The position numbers and the translations under genes are program-made. A DNA stretch of 47,871 nt from Bacteroidales bacterium UBA1751 (GTDB lineage: Bacteria; Bacteroidota; Bacteroidia; Bacteroidales; UBA932): contig DCHN01000072.1 of NCBI GenBank assembly GCA_002315995.1, forward strand, positions 1 to 47,871. Reading direction: 5' to 3'. A model generated the notes under the pieces. The model did no database searches and had not been told where the DNA came from. It was given only the letters and a program-made list of their open reading frames with translations. The first letter of the stretch is position 1. Each line of letters starts with the position of its first letter. This document shows positions 33,415-42,545 of the stretch, one piece after another.

Positions 33415-34338
33415 CCTCTCTTTTCCAAAAAGATCTTTAATACATTGTACATCATTCCACCCTTTTCCCCGAATCATCTCCCTGCATTCAAATCCGAACC
33501 CTTCGTTAATTTCAAAAAACAAAGCAGGAGCTGAAAACTCTTTACATTCCTTAGAACTATTGATTTTCAGAGCAATATCAGCAATTTTCCTATAGAAAAG
33601 CAGAGGGTCTTCATTCTCAACAAAAAGGGCAGATGCAGGTTCCCAATTCAGAACATTGGGCCTCATTTCACTCCTCTGTAACTGCGTGACATATGGAGGG
33701 TTGCTTACAATTACATCAACAAGCCCCCCTTCCCTGTACCAACCGGCATGCTCAAGTGTTCCTGCAATTACCTCAACCGCGTATGGGCGAAGCAGATCGC
33801 ACTCGAAAAAGAGAGGTCTTTCTTCACACTCAAAGGGCTGGGACGAAGCCACTTTCAAAGCAGCAGATGAAATGTCACAACCAGCAACCGCACATCCCAA
33901 AGGAAGAAGCGACCACGCTATGCATCCGCTCCCCGTACAGCAATCTACAACATTCAAACTTGTATTGGATGACCTCCCACGAATATAATCGGAAGCAAGA
34001 GCAACCAGCTCCTCTGTCTCCGGCCTTGGAATAAGAGTACTCGAGTTTACATTGAACCTGCGGCCACAAAACTCTGCAAAGCCCACAACATACTCCAACG
34101 GCTCACCCTCAACAAGCCGAGCAAGTGCCGCATCAAGGGACTCCATAAGTTCCTTTGGAATCTCCTCACCACCATGAAGTGCCAGTTGAACCGCGTCCAC
34201 AACAGGGAATAAACTATGTCCAAGTTGGGAAAGAGTGAAAAGAAGACGGCGGGCAAGCGCACGACACTCATCGGGAGTGTAGAAACAAGCCTGTTTGAGA
34301 CGTGCGGCCGCCGATGCAGGAAATTCAGAATAGCGCAT
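33397..34338 (-). CDS. prmC: Release factor glutamine methyltransferase
   Basis: Methylates the GGQ glutamine of class I release factors using SAM. ATG at 34338 gives 313 residues and lies 7 nt after the ddl stop; a longer TTG frame overlaps ddl and is rejected. The N-terminal helical domain is followed by STLIPRPETEELVALA, the SAM-binding VVDCCTGSGCIAWSL, and the catalytic NPPYV. The length exceeds E. coli PrmC (277) by an N-terminal extension and a loop. Last gene of the PBP1A-ddl-prmC group. Confidence 0.95.
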   Translation of the reverse strand: MRYSEFPASAAARLKQACFYTPDECRALARRLLFTLSQLGHSLFPVVDAVQLALHGGEEIPKELMESLDAALARLVEGEPLEYVVGFAEFCGRRFNVNSSTLIPRPETEELVALASDYIRGRSSNTSLNVVDCCTGSGCIAWSLLPLGCAVAGCDISSAALKVASSQPFECEERPLFFECDLLRPYAVEVIAGTLEHAGWYREGGLVDVIVSNPPYVTQLQRSEMRPNVLNWEPASALFVENEDPLLFYRKIADIALKINSSKECKEFSAPALFFEINEGFGFECREMIRGKGWNDVQCIKDLFGKERFVVAK

Positions 34339-34345
34339 CAGCTGC

Positions 34346-35386
34346 TCAGATGCGTGAGAGTTCGAGGCTCTCTGCAATTATTGATGTGAGAAAATCGCTC
34401 AATGGAATGCCGCTTGCCCTCAACGAACCGGGAACAAGGCTCATAGAAGTCATGCCTGGAGTTGAATTTATTTCAAGAAAGAATATATCCTCTCCCCGGA
34501 GAATATAATCCATTCTTACAAGGCCGCTGCAACCCATATAGGTATAGATTCTTGATGAGAGCTCATTAACCGCATCGGTAAGTTTCTGGCTTATTGGAGC
34601 CGGACATATTTCACGACTTTTGCCCAGATATTTGGCATTGTAATCGAACCACCCGCTATTGGAAACAATCTCAGTAACAGGAAGGGTCCTCACAGCACCT
34701 CCCTGCCTGTAAACGCCAACGGTAACCTCCCTTCCACTTACTCCCTGCTCTATGAGAATTGCAGGACACTCCTTGAACCCTGTTCCAATTGCCGCTTCAA
34801 GATCCTCCTCCCGTTCAACCTTGGTTATTCCAAAACTGCTGCCTCCTATTGTAGGCTTTACAAAAAGCGGCAGCCCCAAAGATTCAACAATGGAGTGTAT
34901 GTCATAAGTATGCTCCCTTCTCAAATAGAAATCCTTTGCAAGTTTTACTCCCGCAAAATCGAGGAACCTCTTGCACGACTGCTTATCGAACGACACCGCA
35001 CATACATATGATGACGATGTATTGAACGGAACCCCCATCATCTCAAGATACCCCTGGAACTGACCGGTTTCCCCCGGTACGCCGTGAATCATAATCATTG
35101 CGTAGTCAAACTTCACACCGGCGCAGGAGAATGTACTCTTGTCCACATCGGCACCAAAAGGGAAACTCTCCGCCCACCCGGCCATTGGTGAATTCTCCTC
35201 CACCCACGCGGTAACCGCATCCAATTCATCCTCCTTTACCACACGCCACATTGCCCCCCTCAGGAAAACGGGATAAACATCAAAAAGTTTGCGGTCCAAT
35301 GCAGATATGATATTCTTTCCGCTGGCCATGGAGACCTTCCACTCACTGGAATCGCCTCCCAAAATTACTGCTATACTCTTCCTCAT
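34346..35386 (-). CDS. ddl: D-alanine--D-alanine ligase
   Basis: Makes the D-Ala-D-Ala dipeptide for peptidoglycan. 346 residues with the ATP-grasp fold: MIMIHGVPGETGQFQGYLEMMG, LPLFVKPTIGGSSFGI, WFDYNAKYLGKSREICPA and FLEINSTPGMTSMSLVP. The Tyr in FDYNAKY corresponds to the residue that favours D-Ala over D-Lac, so this looks like a normal D-Ala-D-Ala ligase and not a Van-type enzyme. It starts 1 nt after the PBP1A stop, suggesting translational coupling. Confidence 0.97.
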   Translation of the reverse strand: MRKSIAVILGGDSSEWKVSMASGKNIISALDRKLFDVYPVFLRGAMWRVVKEDELDAVTAWVEENSPMAGWAESFPFGADVDKSTFSCAGVKFDYAMIMIHGVPGETGQFQGYLEMMGVPFNTSSSYVCAVSFDKQSCKRFLDFAGVKLAKDFYLRREHTYDIHSIVESLGLPLFVKPTIGGSSFGITKVEREEDLEAAIGTGFKECPAILIEQGVSGREVTVGVYRQGGAVRTLPVTEIVSNSGWFDYNAKYLGKSREICPAPISQKLTDAVNELSSRIYTYMGCSGLVRMDYILRGEDIFFLEINSTPGMTSMSLVPGSLRASGIPLSDFLTSIIAESLELSRI

Positions 35387-35387
35387 A

Positions 35388-37760
35388 CTAAAAATCCATA
35401 AAGAGATCGTCAGATGAATTCCGTTTCATATCCTCGTCTCCACCACTGCAGTTGAGGTTCACATCGAATCCCTGCGGAGGAGTGAAAGTGTCATTCTTGG
35501 TTACACCCAAAGTGCCATTCTCAAGCACCTTCTTCATGAAGATGCCCCATATAGGGAGAGCAACATTGGAGCCTCCTCCCAATGCAAGACCGGAGAAGTG
35601 CACCTGCCTGTCCTCGGCACCCACCCAGACTCCGGCTGTAAGCCTTGGAGTGTAGCCTATGAACCATCCGTCGCTCTGGTCATTGGTTGTTCCGGTCTTT
35701 CCGGCAACTGCACCTTCAGGAACATACAGGGCACGTACTCTGTACGCCGTTCCGGAATTGATGACGCCCTCCATAAGATTCACCATAAGGAATGCAGCCT
35801 TCTCGCTTATTGCCTCACGTTTCTTTGGAGTGAAGGTGGCCAGTACGTTCCCATTCTTGTCCTCTATTCTGAGCACCGCAAGAGGTTCTGCATATACACC
35901 TCTTCCAGGGAAGGTATTGAAGGCACTCACCATCTCAATTACAGGCACATCCGCCGATCCTACACAGAGTGAAGGAACAGGGTCGAGCCAACACTTGACA
36001 CCCATGTTATGAGCCATGTTAACAAGCGCCTGAGGATCGAACTGCTTCATAAGATATGCCGAAATGTTGTTGGAGCTCTTGGTAAGTCCCCATTTGAGGG
36101 TTACAGTCTGACCTATCCACTCAGGTTTGTCAGTACTCTTCGGAGTCCAGACATCCTCTCCTATTATGAATGACTGAGGAATGTTCACAACACGGTCACA
36201 AGGGGTGAAACCCTCCTGCATTGCCAGAGTGTAGAGGAATGGCTTGAACGTTGAACCAACCTGCCTCTTGCCCTGCTTTACCTGATCATATTTGAAGTAG
36301 CGGTAGTTTCCATTGCCAACATAAGCCTTTATGTATCCCGTTTCAGGCTCAAGAGCCAGGAACGCAGCACGCAGAAATGATTTGTAATAAAGAATGGAGT
36401 CGGTAGGAGTCATAACAGTGTCAATGAATCCCTGCTGATTCCAGGCAAAGACCCTCATCTTCACAGGAGTTGCAAATATCTTGTCTACCTCCTCAGTTGA
36501 AGGCATCTTTATATCTCCCCTATCGGCCGCAGCCTTAATTGACATGTAGCGGTCACTCCACCTGCGGGCATTCTTCATTATTCTCTCTATGACATCCTTT
36601 GGAACGGAGTTGTCAAAAGGTCTGTTGTTCTTCCACTTCAGCTCCCTGTTCAATGCCGGCTGCAATGTATTTGAAAGATGCTCCACAACAGCCTCCTGAG
36701 CATACTGCTGCATCTTTGCATTAATTGGAGTGTATATCTTCAGACCATCCTTGTCAAGATTGTATTTGCTCCCGTCAGGCTTGAGATTCTTGTTTAACCA
36801 ACCATAAAGCGGGTCTGTTTCCCAGAGAAGAGAGTCAGCACGGAAGTCCGCATCGTTACTGTAACTCTTCCTCTTTGGTTTTGAGGCGCTCATGGTTCTC
36901 TTGAGCATATCCCTGAAGTGCGGGGCAAGGCCGGAGTTGTGATCCATCTGGGTATAATTCAACTCTATTGGGAGTTTCACAAGCGAATCATACTGTTCAC
37001 GGGTAATGAAATCGTACTTGCGCATCTGCTTGAGCACGTGGTTCCTTCTTCCCAGCGAGAGGTCAGGATTCCTTACCGGATTATACCTTGTTGGCATATT
37101 CACCATTCCAACAAGCAGCGCACTCTCCTGAATGTTGAGCTCCAATGGAAGCTTACCGAAGAATGTTTCGCTTGCTGCTCGTATTCCATAAGCATTGCTG
37201 CCAAAGAATACGGCATTGAAGTACATGCTCATAATCTCCTCCTTGGTATAGTTCCTCTCAAGTTTCACCGCCGTTATCCACTCCTTGAACTTGTTGCCTG
37301 CAAGAACAAAATATTTGGCACCAGGGAAGGAGTAGCTTGCCGTGTCCCTCGGGAAGAGTGACTTTGCAAGCTGCTGTGTTATGGTACTTCCACCGCCACC
37401 ACCGGTACGGTTGCCCATAAGTAGACTCTTGACCATAACCCTGAGAAGACTCTTGCCGTCAATTCCACTGTGCTTGTAGAAACGCACATCCTCTGTTGCA
37501 ACAAGAGCATCCTTCAAATAGGGCGAAAGTTGGTCATATGTAGTATATGAACGGTTCTCTATATGAAAAGTGGTGAGCACGCTTCCATCGTCGGCAATAA
37601 TCTGTGTTGCCAACTTGCTTTTCGGATCCTCAAGTTCCTCAAATGAGGGGATTCTTCCGAACAACGAAACTATAAGAAGGGCTAAGAGAATAAAAGCAAC
37701 TGGAGCAAAAGCTATGGCCCAAATCCACTTAACCGCTGATTTTCTTTTAGTTATTTCCAT
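35388..37760 (-). CDS. mrcA: Bifunctional penicillin-binding protein 1A
   Basis: Class A PBP that polymerises and crosslinks peptidoglycan. 790 residues. One N-terminal membrane helix (about 10-34), a GT51 transglycosylase domain with catalytic Glu90 (ATEDVRFYKH) and GGGGGSTITQQLAK, and YNAVFFG-like region MYFNAVFFGSNAYGIRAASE. The transpeptidase domain has Ser503 in STFK, the SSNN motif, and KTG at 688-690. All catalytic residues are present. First gene of an operon with ddl and prmC. The 137-nt spacer to topA contains divergent promoter elements. Confidence 0.97.
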   Translation of the reverse strand: MEITKRKSAVKWIWAIAFAPVAFILLALLIVSLFGRIPSFEELEDPKSKLATQIIADDGSVLTTFHIENRSYTTYDQLSPYLKDALVATEDVRFYKHSGIDGKSLLRVMVKSLLMGNRTGGGGGSTITQQLAKSLFPRDTASYSFPGAKYFVLAGNKFKEWITAVKLERNYTKEEIMSMYFNAVFFGSNAYGIRAASETFFGKLPLELNIQESALLVGMVNMPTRYNPVRNPDLSLGRRNHVLKQMRKYDFITREQYDSLVKLPIELNYTQMDHNSGLAPHFRDMLKRTMSASKPKRKSYSNDADFRADSLLWETDPLYGWLNKNLKPDGSKYNLDKDGLKIYTPINAKMQQYAQEAVVEHLSNTLQPALNRELKWKNNRPFDNSVPKDVIERIMKNARRWSDRYMSIKAAADRGDIKMPSTEEVDKIFATPVKMRVFAWNQQGFIDTVMTPTDSILYYKSFLRAAFLALEPETGYIKAYVGNGNYRYFKYDQVKQGKRQVGSTFKPFLYTLAMQEGFTPCDRVVNIPQSFIIGEDVWTPKSTDKPEWIGQTVTLKWGLTKSSNNISAYLMKQFDPQALVNMAHNMGVKCWLDPVPSLCVGSADVPVIEMVSAFNTFPGRGVYAEPLAVLRIEDKNGNVLATFTPKKREAISEKAAFLMVNLMEGVINSGTAYRVRALYVPEGAVAGKTGTTNDQSDGWFIGYTPRLTAGVWVGAEDRQVHFSGLALGGGSNVALPIWGIFMKKVLENGTLGVTKNDTFTPPQGFDVNLNCSGGDEDMKRNSSDDLFMDF

Positions 37761-37825
37761 TTCAAATTATCATGTTTTTGCGAAAAATTCTACGATTTTC
37801 CGCCCGTTTTCCGTAAAAATTTGCA

Positions 37826-37875
37826 CAAAAATACTAAATATATTTGCATAATAACACATATATGCTGTTACTTTG
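37826..37875. promoter_or_regulatory. Divergent promoter region, mrcA and topA
   Basis: Plus strand: TTTG at 37843-37846, 21 nt, TTACTTTG at 37868-37875 (one mismatch to TAnnTTTG) for topA. Minus strand: TATTTTTG at 37833-37826 for the PBP1A gene, without a clear -33. Tentative. Confidence 0.4.
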
Positions 37876-37897
37876 CAGCTTCAAGAAAGAAAAGTGT

Positions 37898-40249
37898 ATG
37901 AGCGAAAATTTAGTGATTGTTGAGTCTCCGGCCAAAGCCAAAACCATTGAAAAATTCCTTGGAAAAGGATATACCGTAAAATCGAGTTTTGGACATATCA
38001 GAGACCTCTCCAAGAAGAAGTTGGGAATAGACATAGAGAATGGTTTTGAGCCAGACTACGAAATATCGGCGGACAAGAAGAGGGTTGTGAGCGAACTCAA
38101 GTCGCTTGCCACAGATGCAAAGACTGTATGGCTGGCATCCGATGAAGACCGCGAAGGAGAGGCAATTGCATGGCATCTCTTCCACACCCTGGGACTCAAG
38201 GATGAGTCCACAAAGCGAATAGCATTCCACGAAATAACCAAGAGCGCAATTCTTGCCGCAATTGACAACCCACGCAAAATTGACATGGACCTTGTAAAGG
38301 CACAGCAGGCCAGAAGGGTTCTTGACAGGCTGGTTGGTTTTGAACTATCGCCGGTGCTGTGGAAAAAGGTGGCGCCGAAGCTGTCGGCAGGCAGGGTGCA
38401 GTCAGTTGCCGTAAAACTCATTGTTGAACGTGAACGCGAAATACAGGCATTCAGCAGCGAGACCTATTTCAAAGCGAGCGCAATATTCCACCCAAGGAAG
38501 GAGAGGGCTTCGGTAAAATTCAATGCGTTGGCCGAGGCAAAGTTCGAGGGGGAGAAGGAGGCTGTTGATTTCCTTGAAAGATGCAACGGAGCGGAGTTCA
38601 CCCTTCTTGGAAGAGAGACCAGAGAGAGCGAAAAGTCACCTGCACCACCATTCACAACATCCCTGCTCCAGCAGGAGGCATCGCGCAAACTGGGATTCAC
38701 CGTTTCCCAGACCATGATGATAGCTCAACGCCTCTATGAGAGCGGTCTCATTACATATATGAGAACCGATTCAACCAACCTCTCATCACTGGCAATTAAT
38801 ACAATAAAGGAGGTAATCACCTCAACATACGGGGCTGAATATTCGAAACCACGCCAGTATAGGACAAAGAGCATGGGGGCACAGGAGGCGCATGAAGCCA
38901 TAAGACCCACATACGTTGCAAACACCTCAATAGAGGGCACAGCGCAAGAGAAGAAACTCTATGAACTCATCTGGAAAAGGGCCGTTGCCTCACAGATGTC
39001 CAATGCAAAAGTTGAGAAAACCACACTTACAATAGGAGCCATTGGTGTTGAAGAGAAATTCATAAGCACAGGGGAGCAGATTCTATTCCCTGGATTCCTC
39101 AAGGTTTACCTGGAGGGAAAGGACGATGAGAATGTCTCCATTGACGAAAACCAGATTATTCCTCCGGTTGAAACAGGTGACGCAATGGATGCTGTAAAAA
39201 TCATTGCTGCACAGAAATATACTCAGAAGCCTCAGCGCTACTCCGAAGCATCGCTGGTAAAGAAAATGGAGGAACTTGGAATAGGAAGGCCTTCAACATA
39301 TGCACCTACCATTACAACCATAATTCAGAGAGGATACATCTCAAGGGAGAGCCGCCCGGCAATGCAGAGGGCCATTTTAAGCTTCACCCTCAAGGGTGGT
39401 ACCATTTCAAGGGAAGAGAGCATTGAGAACTACGGAGCAGAGAAGAACAAACTTTTCCCTCAGGATATTGGCATTCTTGTTACGGACTACCTTCAGGCCA
39501 ATTTCAAGGACATTCTCGACTACGGCTTCACCGCCAACGTTGAGGAGGACTTTGACAAGGTGGCATGCGGCAAGTTGGTTTGGAATAAGATGATACAGAA
39601 CTTCTACAAAGATTTCCACAAAGAGGTTGAGAGTTCAATGTCAGATACCGACCATGCCCACTCCGAGAGAGTTCTCGGCACAGATCCTGCATCCGGCAAG
39701 ACAATCATAGCCCGTCTTGGAAAGTTCGGTCCTCTGGTGCAGAAGGGTGCAAACGATGACCCCCAGAAACAGTTCGCTCCGCTTCCAGCCGGCCAGCTTA
39801 TAGGCTCAATTACCCTTGACGCAGCGCTCAAACTCTTTGCTCTCCCGCGCTTGGTAGGGTCATATCAGGGAAAGGAGATAATTGCTTCAGTGGGAAGATT
39901 CGGACCATACATCAAGTTCAATGGGGGTTTCATATCAATTCCAAAGGAACTGAGCCCATATACAATTTCTCTCGAAGAGGCAATAAAGGTCATAGAGAGC
40001 CACAACAACAAGGAGCAGGCAAAACATATTGCGCAATTTCCTGAAATAGGTGCGGAGATTCTCAACGGACGCTTCGGACCTTACATCAAATACTCCGGGG
40101 CACCTGTTAACGGCAAGGAGTATGCCCAGGGAAACTATAAGATTGCAAAGGGAACTGATGCATCTTCCATTACGGTTGATGATTGCAAAAAGATAATAAT
40201 GGAAGGAACCCCTGCAAGTTCAGGGAAAAGGTTCACAAGAAAAAAATGA
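37898..40249 (+). CDS. topA: DNA topoisomerase I (type IA)
   Basis: Relaxes negative supercoils. The ATG at 37898 (MSENLVIVESPAKAKTIEKFLG) is chosen; a longer frame has no homology. 783 residues: Toprim domain with ASDEDREGEAIAWHL, the catalytic Tyr287 in GLITYMRTDSTNL, and RPSTYAPTITTIIQRGY. Instead of the zinc ribbons of E. coli TopA, the C terminus (about 600-760) has several repeats built on a G(R/K)FGP(Y)IK core (ARLGKFGPLVQKG, VGRFGPYIKFNGG, NGRFGPYIKYSG), the form usual in Bacteroidetes. It is followed 25 nt later by an Lrp-type regulator. Confidence 0.97.
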   Translation: MSENLVIVESPAKAKTIEKFLGKGYTVKSSFGHIRDLSKKKLGIDIENGFEPDYEISADKKRVVSELKSLATDAKTVWLASDEDREGEAIAWHLFHTLGLKDESTKRIAFHEITKSAILAAIDNPRKIDMDLVKAQQARRVLDRLVGFELSPVLWKKVAPKLSAGRVQSVAVKLIVEREREIQAFSSETYFKASAIFHPRKERASVKFNALAEAKFEGEKEAVDFLERCNGAEFTLLGRETRESEKSPAPPFTTSLLQQEASRKLGFTVSQTMMIAQRLYESGLITYMRTDSTNLSSLAINTIKEVITSTYGAEYSKPRQYRTKSMGAQEAHEAIRPTYVANTSIEGTAQEKKLYELIWKRAVASQMSNAKVEKTTLTIGAIGVEEKFISTGEQILFPGFLKVYLEGKDDENVSIDENQIIPPVETGDAMDAVKIIAAQKYTQKPQRYSEASLVKKMEELGIGRPSTYAPTITTIIQRGYISRESRPAMQRAILSFTLKGGTISREESIENYGAEKNKLFPQDIGILVTDYLQANFKDILDYGFTANVEEDFDKVACGKLVWNKMIQNFYKDFHKEVESSMSDTDHAHSERVLGTDPASGKTIIARLGKFGPLVQKGANDDPQKQFAPLPAGQLIGSITLDAALKLFALPRLVGSYQGKEIIASVGRFGPYIKFNGGFISIPKELSPYTISLEEAIKVIESHNNKEQAKHIAQFPEIGAEILNGRFGPYIKYSGAPVNGKEYAQGNYKIAKGTDASSITVDDCKKIIMEGTPASSGKRFTRKK

Positions 40250-40274
40250 AGTAGAATAACTAAAATATACTACC

Positions 40275-40775
40275 ATGCCAAAGTATCATATTGATGACAT
40301 TGACCAGAAGATTCTCGCATTTTTGGTAAAGAATGCAAGGATGCCTTTTCTGGAAATTGCAAGGGAATGCAACGTTTCCGGTGCTGCAATACACCAGAGA
40401 GTCAAGAAGATGGAGAGCCTGGGTATCATTACAGGATCAAGACTTCTTGTTAAACCTCAGACTCTTGGATTGGACGTATGTGCCTTTGTTCAGGTTCAGC
40501 TCTCCGAGTCCAACCACTATCCAGATGTAGTTGAGGCGCTCAGACAGATTCCTGAAGTTGTTGAGTGTCATTTTGTAACTGGAAAGTATGCCCTTCTCAT
40601 AAAGATGTACTGCCGCGACCATGACCATCTTATGAAGGTGCTCATCAATACCATTCAGTACATTCCTCACATTCAGCAGACCGAAACACTCATCTCCCTT
40701 GACCAGGCTATTGAAAGGCAGGTTTGGGTAAAGGAGTTCCCTGATGACAAATCAAAGGGAAAGCATAGCAAATAG
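40275..40775 (+). CDS. Lrp/AsnC family transcriptional regulator
   Basis: 166 residues. The N-terminal winged helix-turn-helix (about 5-60) shows IDDIDQKILAFLVKNARMPFLEIARECNVSGAAIHQRVKKMESLGII, and the RAM ligand-binding domain (about 70-150) contains VCAFVQVQL, VVECHFVTGKYALLIKMYCRD. Members bind amino acids and regulate amino-acid metabolism or transport; the ligand is unknown here. Probably co-transcribed with topA. Its last 24 nt overlap the 3' end of ispD on the other strand. Confidence 0.93.
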   Translation: MPKYHIDDIDQKILAFLVKNARMPFLEIARECNVSGAAIHQRVKKMESLGIITGSRLLVKPQTLGLDVCAFVQVQLSESNHYPDVVEALRQIPEVVECHFVTGKYALLIKMYCRDHDHLMKVLINTIQYIPHIQQTETLISLDQAIERQVWVKEFPDDKSKGKHSK

Positions 40776-41447
40776 CTGACCTATTTCCATATCTTCGGGT
40801 GTCGTTATCTTTATGTTATAACGACTGCCCGGTGATGTTGTGACATGCATCCCGGCGCTCTCCACAACAGACGCGTCATCAGTAAAGAGCTGATTGTAGG
40901 GCTGAGAATATGCTTTTTTAAGAGAAGAGAGGTCAAATAGTTGTGGTGTCTGCACAAACATATACTCTTTTCTGTCTACCGCGCGTGTCATACAACTTTC
41001 ATGGCAAACGACTCTCATTGATTCCACTGCCGGCATAACCGGAATCACCCCTACCGTTCCAGAAGCTACGTCCAAAGCGGTTGCCTGCTCAAACATGGAA
41101 CGTATCATTAATGGAGGCACAAAAGGCCGGACTCCATCGTGTATTGCAACAATACCACTTCCTTTTATTGTGTTCAAAGCATTCTGTACAGAGTGGAATC
41201 TTGTAAGCCCACCCTCCACAAGCGTATGCTTTTTTGTAATGAAGTGCTTCAAACAGTACTCCTTCCATATCTCCCTGCCTGAAGCAGGCAGTACCATAAT
41301 AATCTCAGCATCAGGAATGGCTTTTGAGAAGATTTCAAAAGTCATATGAAGAATGGCCTTGCCATTTATCTCCATGAACTGCTTGGCAACAGGGCCTCCC
41401 ATACGGCTCCCACTTCCTCCAGCTGTAATAATAATATATTTTTTCAT
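40752..41447 (-). CDS. ispD: 2-C-methyl-D-erythritol 4-phosphate cytidylyltransferase
   Basis: Third step of the MEP isoprenoid pathway: transfers CMP to methylerythritol phosphate. The open frame continues upstream into mreB, but homology begins at MKKYIIITAGGSGSRMGG (ATG 41447; 41459 is an alternative), giving 231 residues. Motifs are the nucleotide-binding TAGGSGSRMG, VAIHDGVRPFV, QTPQLF and DDASVVE. It diverges from mreB and overlaps the stop of the Lrp gene by 24 nt. Confidence 0.95.
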   Translation of the reverse strand: MKKYIIITAGGSGSRMGGPVAKQFMEINGKAILHMTFEIFSKAIPDAEIIMVLPASGREIWKEYCLKHFITKKHTLVEGGLTRFHSVQNALNTIKGSGIVAIHDGVRPFVPPLMIRSMFEQATALDVASGTVGVIPVMPAVESMRVVCHESCMTRAVDRKEYMFVQTPQLFDLSSLKKAYSQPYNQLFTDDASVVESAGMHVTTSPGSRYNIKITTPEDMEIGQLFAMLSL

Positions 41448-41460
41448 ACTCCCATTCATA

Positions 41461-41493
41461 TTGTAAAAATAGAAAAAATTATTTCTAAATTTG
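41461..41493 (+). promoter_or_regulatory. Promoter of the mreB operon
   Basis: TAAATTTG at 41486-41493 matches the -7 consensus, with TTG at 41461-41463 at 22-nt spacing. The leader before the mreB ATG would be about 20 nt. Confidence 0.5.
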
Positions 41494-41520
41494 CAGTTTA
41501 AACAAACATCATCAATTAAT

Positions 41521-42537
41521 ATGGCATTTTCGTTTTTGACGCAGGAGTTGGCCGTTGATTTGGGTACAGCCAACACCGTAATTTTTATGAATGACAAGAT
41601 TGTGGTTGATGAGCCGTCAATTGTTGCTTTTGACCAGAAAACCGACAGACCTATAGCTGTTGGCAATCAGGCACGCATGATGTATGAAAAGACTAATCCC
41701 AACATACGTACGGTACGTCCACTGAAAGATGGAGTAATTGCAGACTTCGACGCAGCAGAGCAGATGATAAGGGGCTTTGTGAAGATGATAAACAAGAGCA
41801 GAAGACTCTTTGCCCCAAGCTTGAAAATGGTAATATGCATACCTTCAGGAAGTACTGAAGTTGAGAGAAGGGCTGTACGTGACTCTTCAGAACATGCAGG
41901 AAGCAAAGAGGTTCATATCATATTCGAACCTATGGCCGCAGCACTTGGAATAGGCCTTGACGTCATGGCTCCTTTCGGTAATATGATTGTTGATATTGGA
42001 GGCGGTACAGCCGAAATAGCTGTAATTTCACTCGGCGGAATAGTATGTTCAGAGAGCATACGTGTTGCCGGTGACGTTTTCACCAGTGACATCCAGCAGT
42101 ATATGAGGCAGCAACACAACCTGAGGGTTGGTGAAAGGTCTGCCGAGCAGATAAAGATTTCAGTAGGTGCAGCAACTGCAGATCTTGATGAGATTCCTGA
42201 ACCATACATTGTAAAGGGACCTAACATCATGACCTCCCGCCCTATTGAGGTTGCCGTTACCAGCCAGGAAATTGCACACTGCCTTAACAAGTCAATTGAA
42301 AAGATAGAGGCTTCCATTCTTAACGTGCTTGAGCAGACACCTCCTGAACTCTATGCCGACATAGTTTCAAAGGGTATCTTCCTTACAGGCGGCGGTGCAT
42401 TGCTTAAAGGAATAGACAAGAGATTCAGTGAGAAGATGAACATTCCGTTCCATATTGCAGAGAATCCGCTGAAGGCCGTTGCAAGAGGAACAAGCCTCGC
42501 CCTGAAAAACCTGGATTATCCTTTCCTTATGGGATAA
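41521..42537 (+). CDS. mreB: Rod shape-determining protein MreB
   Basis: Bacterial actin that guides lateral wall synthesis. ATG at 41521 (MAFSFLTQELAVDLGTANTVIF) is chosen; ten extra codons upstream are not conserved. 338 residues with the phosphate-1 loop DLGTANT, RPLKDGVIADFDAAEQMIRGF, phosphate-2 DIGGGTAEIAVISLGG, and the adenosine motif TGGGALLKGID. The N-terminal FSFL would form the amphipathic membrane anchor. First gene of mreBCD-mrdA-rodA. Confidence 0.98.
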   Translation: MAFSFLTQELAVDLGTANTVIFMNDKIVVDEPSIVAFDQKTDRPIAVGNQARMMYEKTNPNIRTVRPLKDGVIADFDAAEQMIRGFVKMINKSRRLFAPSLKMVICIPSGSTEVERRAVRDSSEHAGSKEVHIIFEPMAAALGIGLDVMAPFGNMIVDIGGGTAEIAVISLGGIVCSESIRVAGDVFTSDIQQYMRQQHNLRVGERSAEQIKISVGAATADLDEIPEPYIVKGPNIMTSRPIEVAVTSQEIAHCLNKSIEKIEASILNVLEQTPPELYADIVSKGIFLTGGGALLKGIDKRFSEKMNIPFHIAENPLKAVARGTSLALKNLDYPFLMG

Positions 42538-42545
42538 ACGTATAA

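Noticed and set aside
34346..35386. Vancomycin-resistance-type D-Ala-D-Lac ligase
   Set aside because: The specificity position is Tyr within FDYNAKY, as in normal D-Ala-D-Ala ligases, and no vanH or vanX gene is nearby.
36918..37361. 147-codon plus-strand open frame inside the PBP1A gene
   Set aside because: Antisense shadow of a well-conserved transglycosylase domain; no independent signal.
41448..41666. 73-codon N-terminal extension of ispD
   Set aside because: It overlaps mreB coding sequence and its promoter on the other strand, and IspD homology begins at MKKYIIITAGG.
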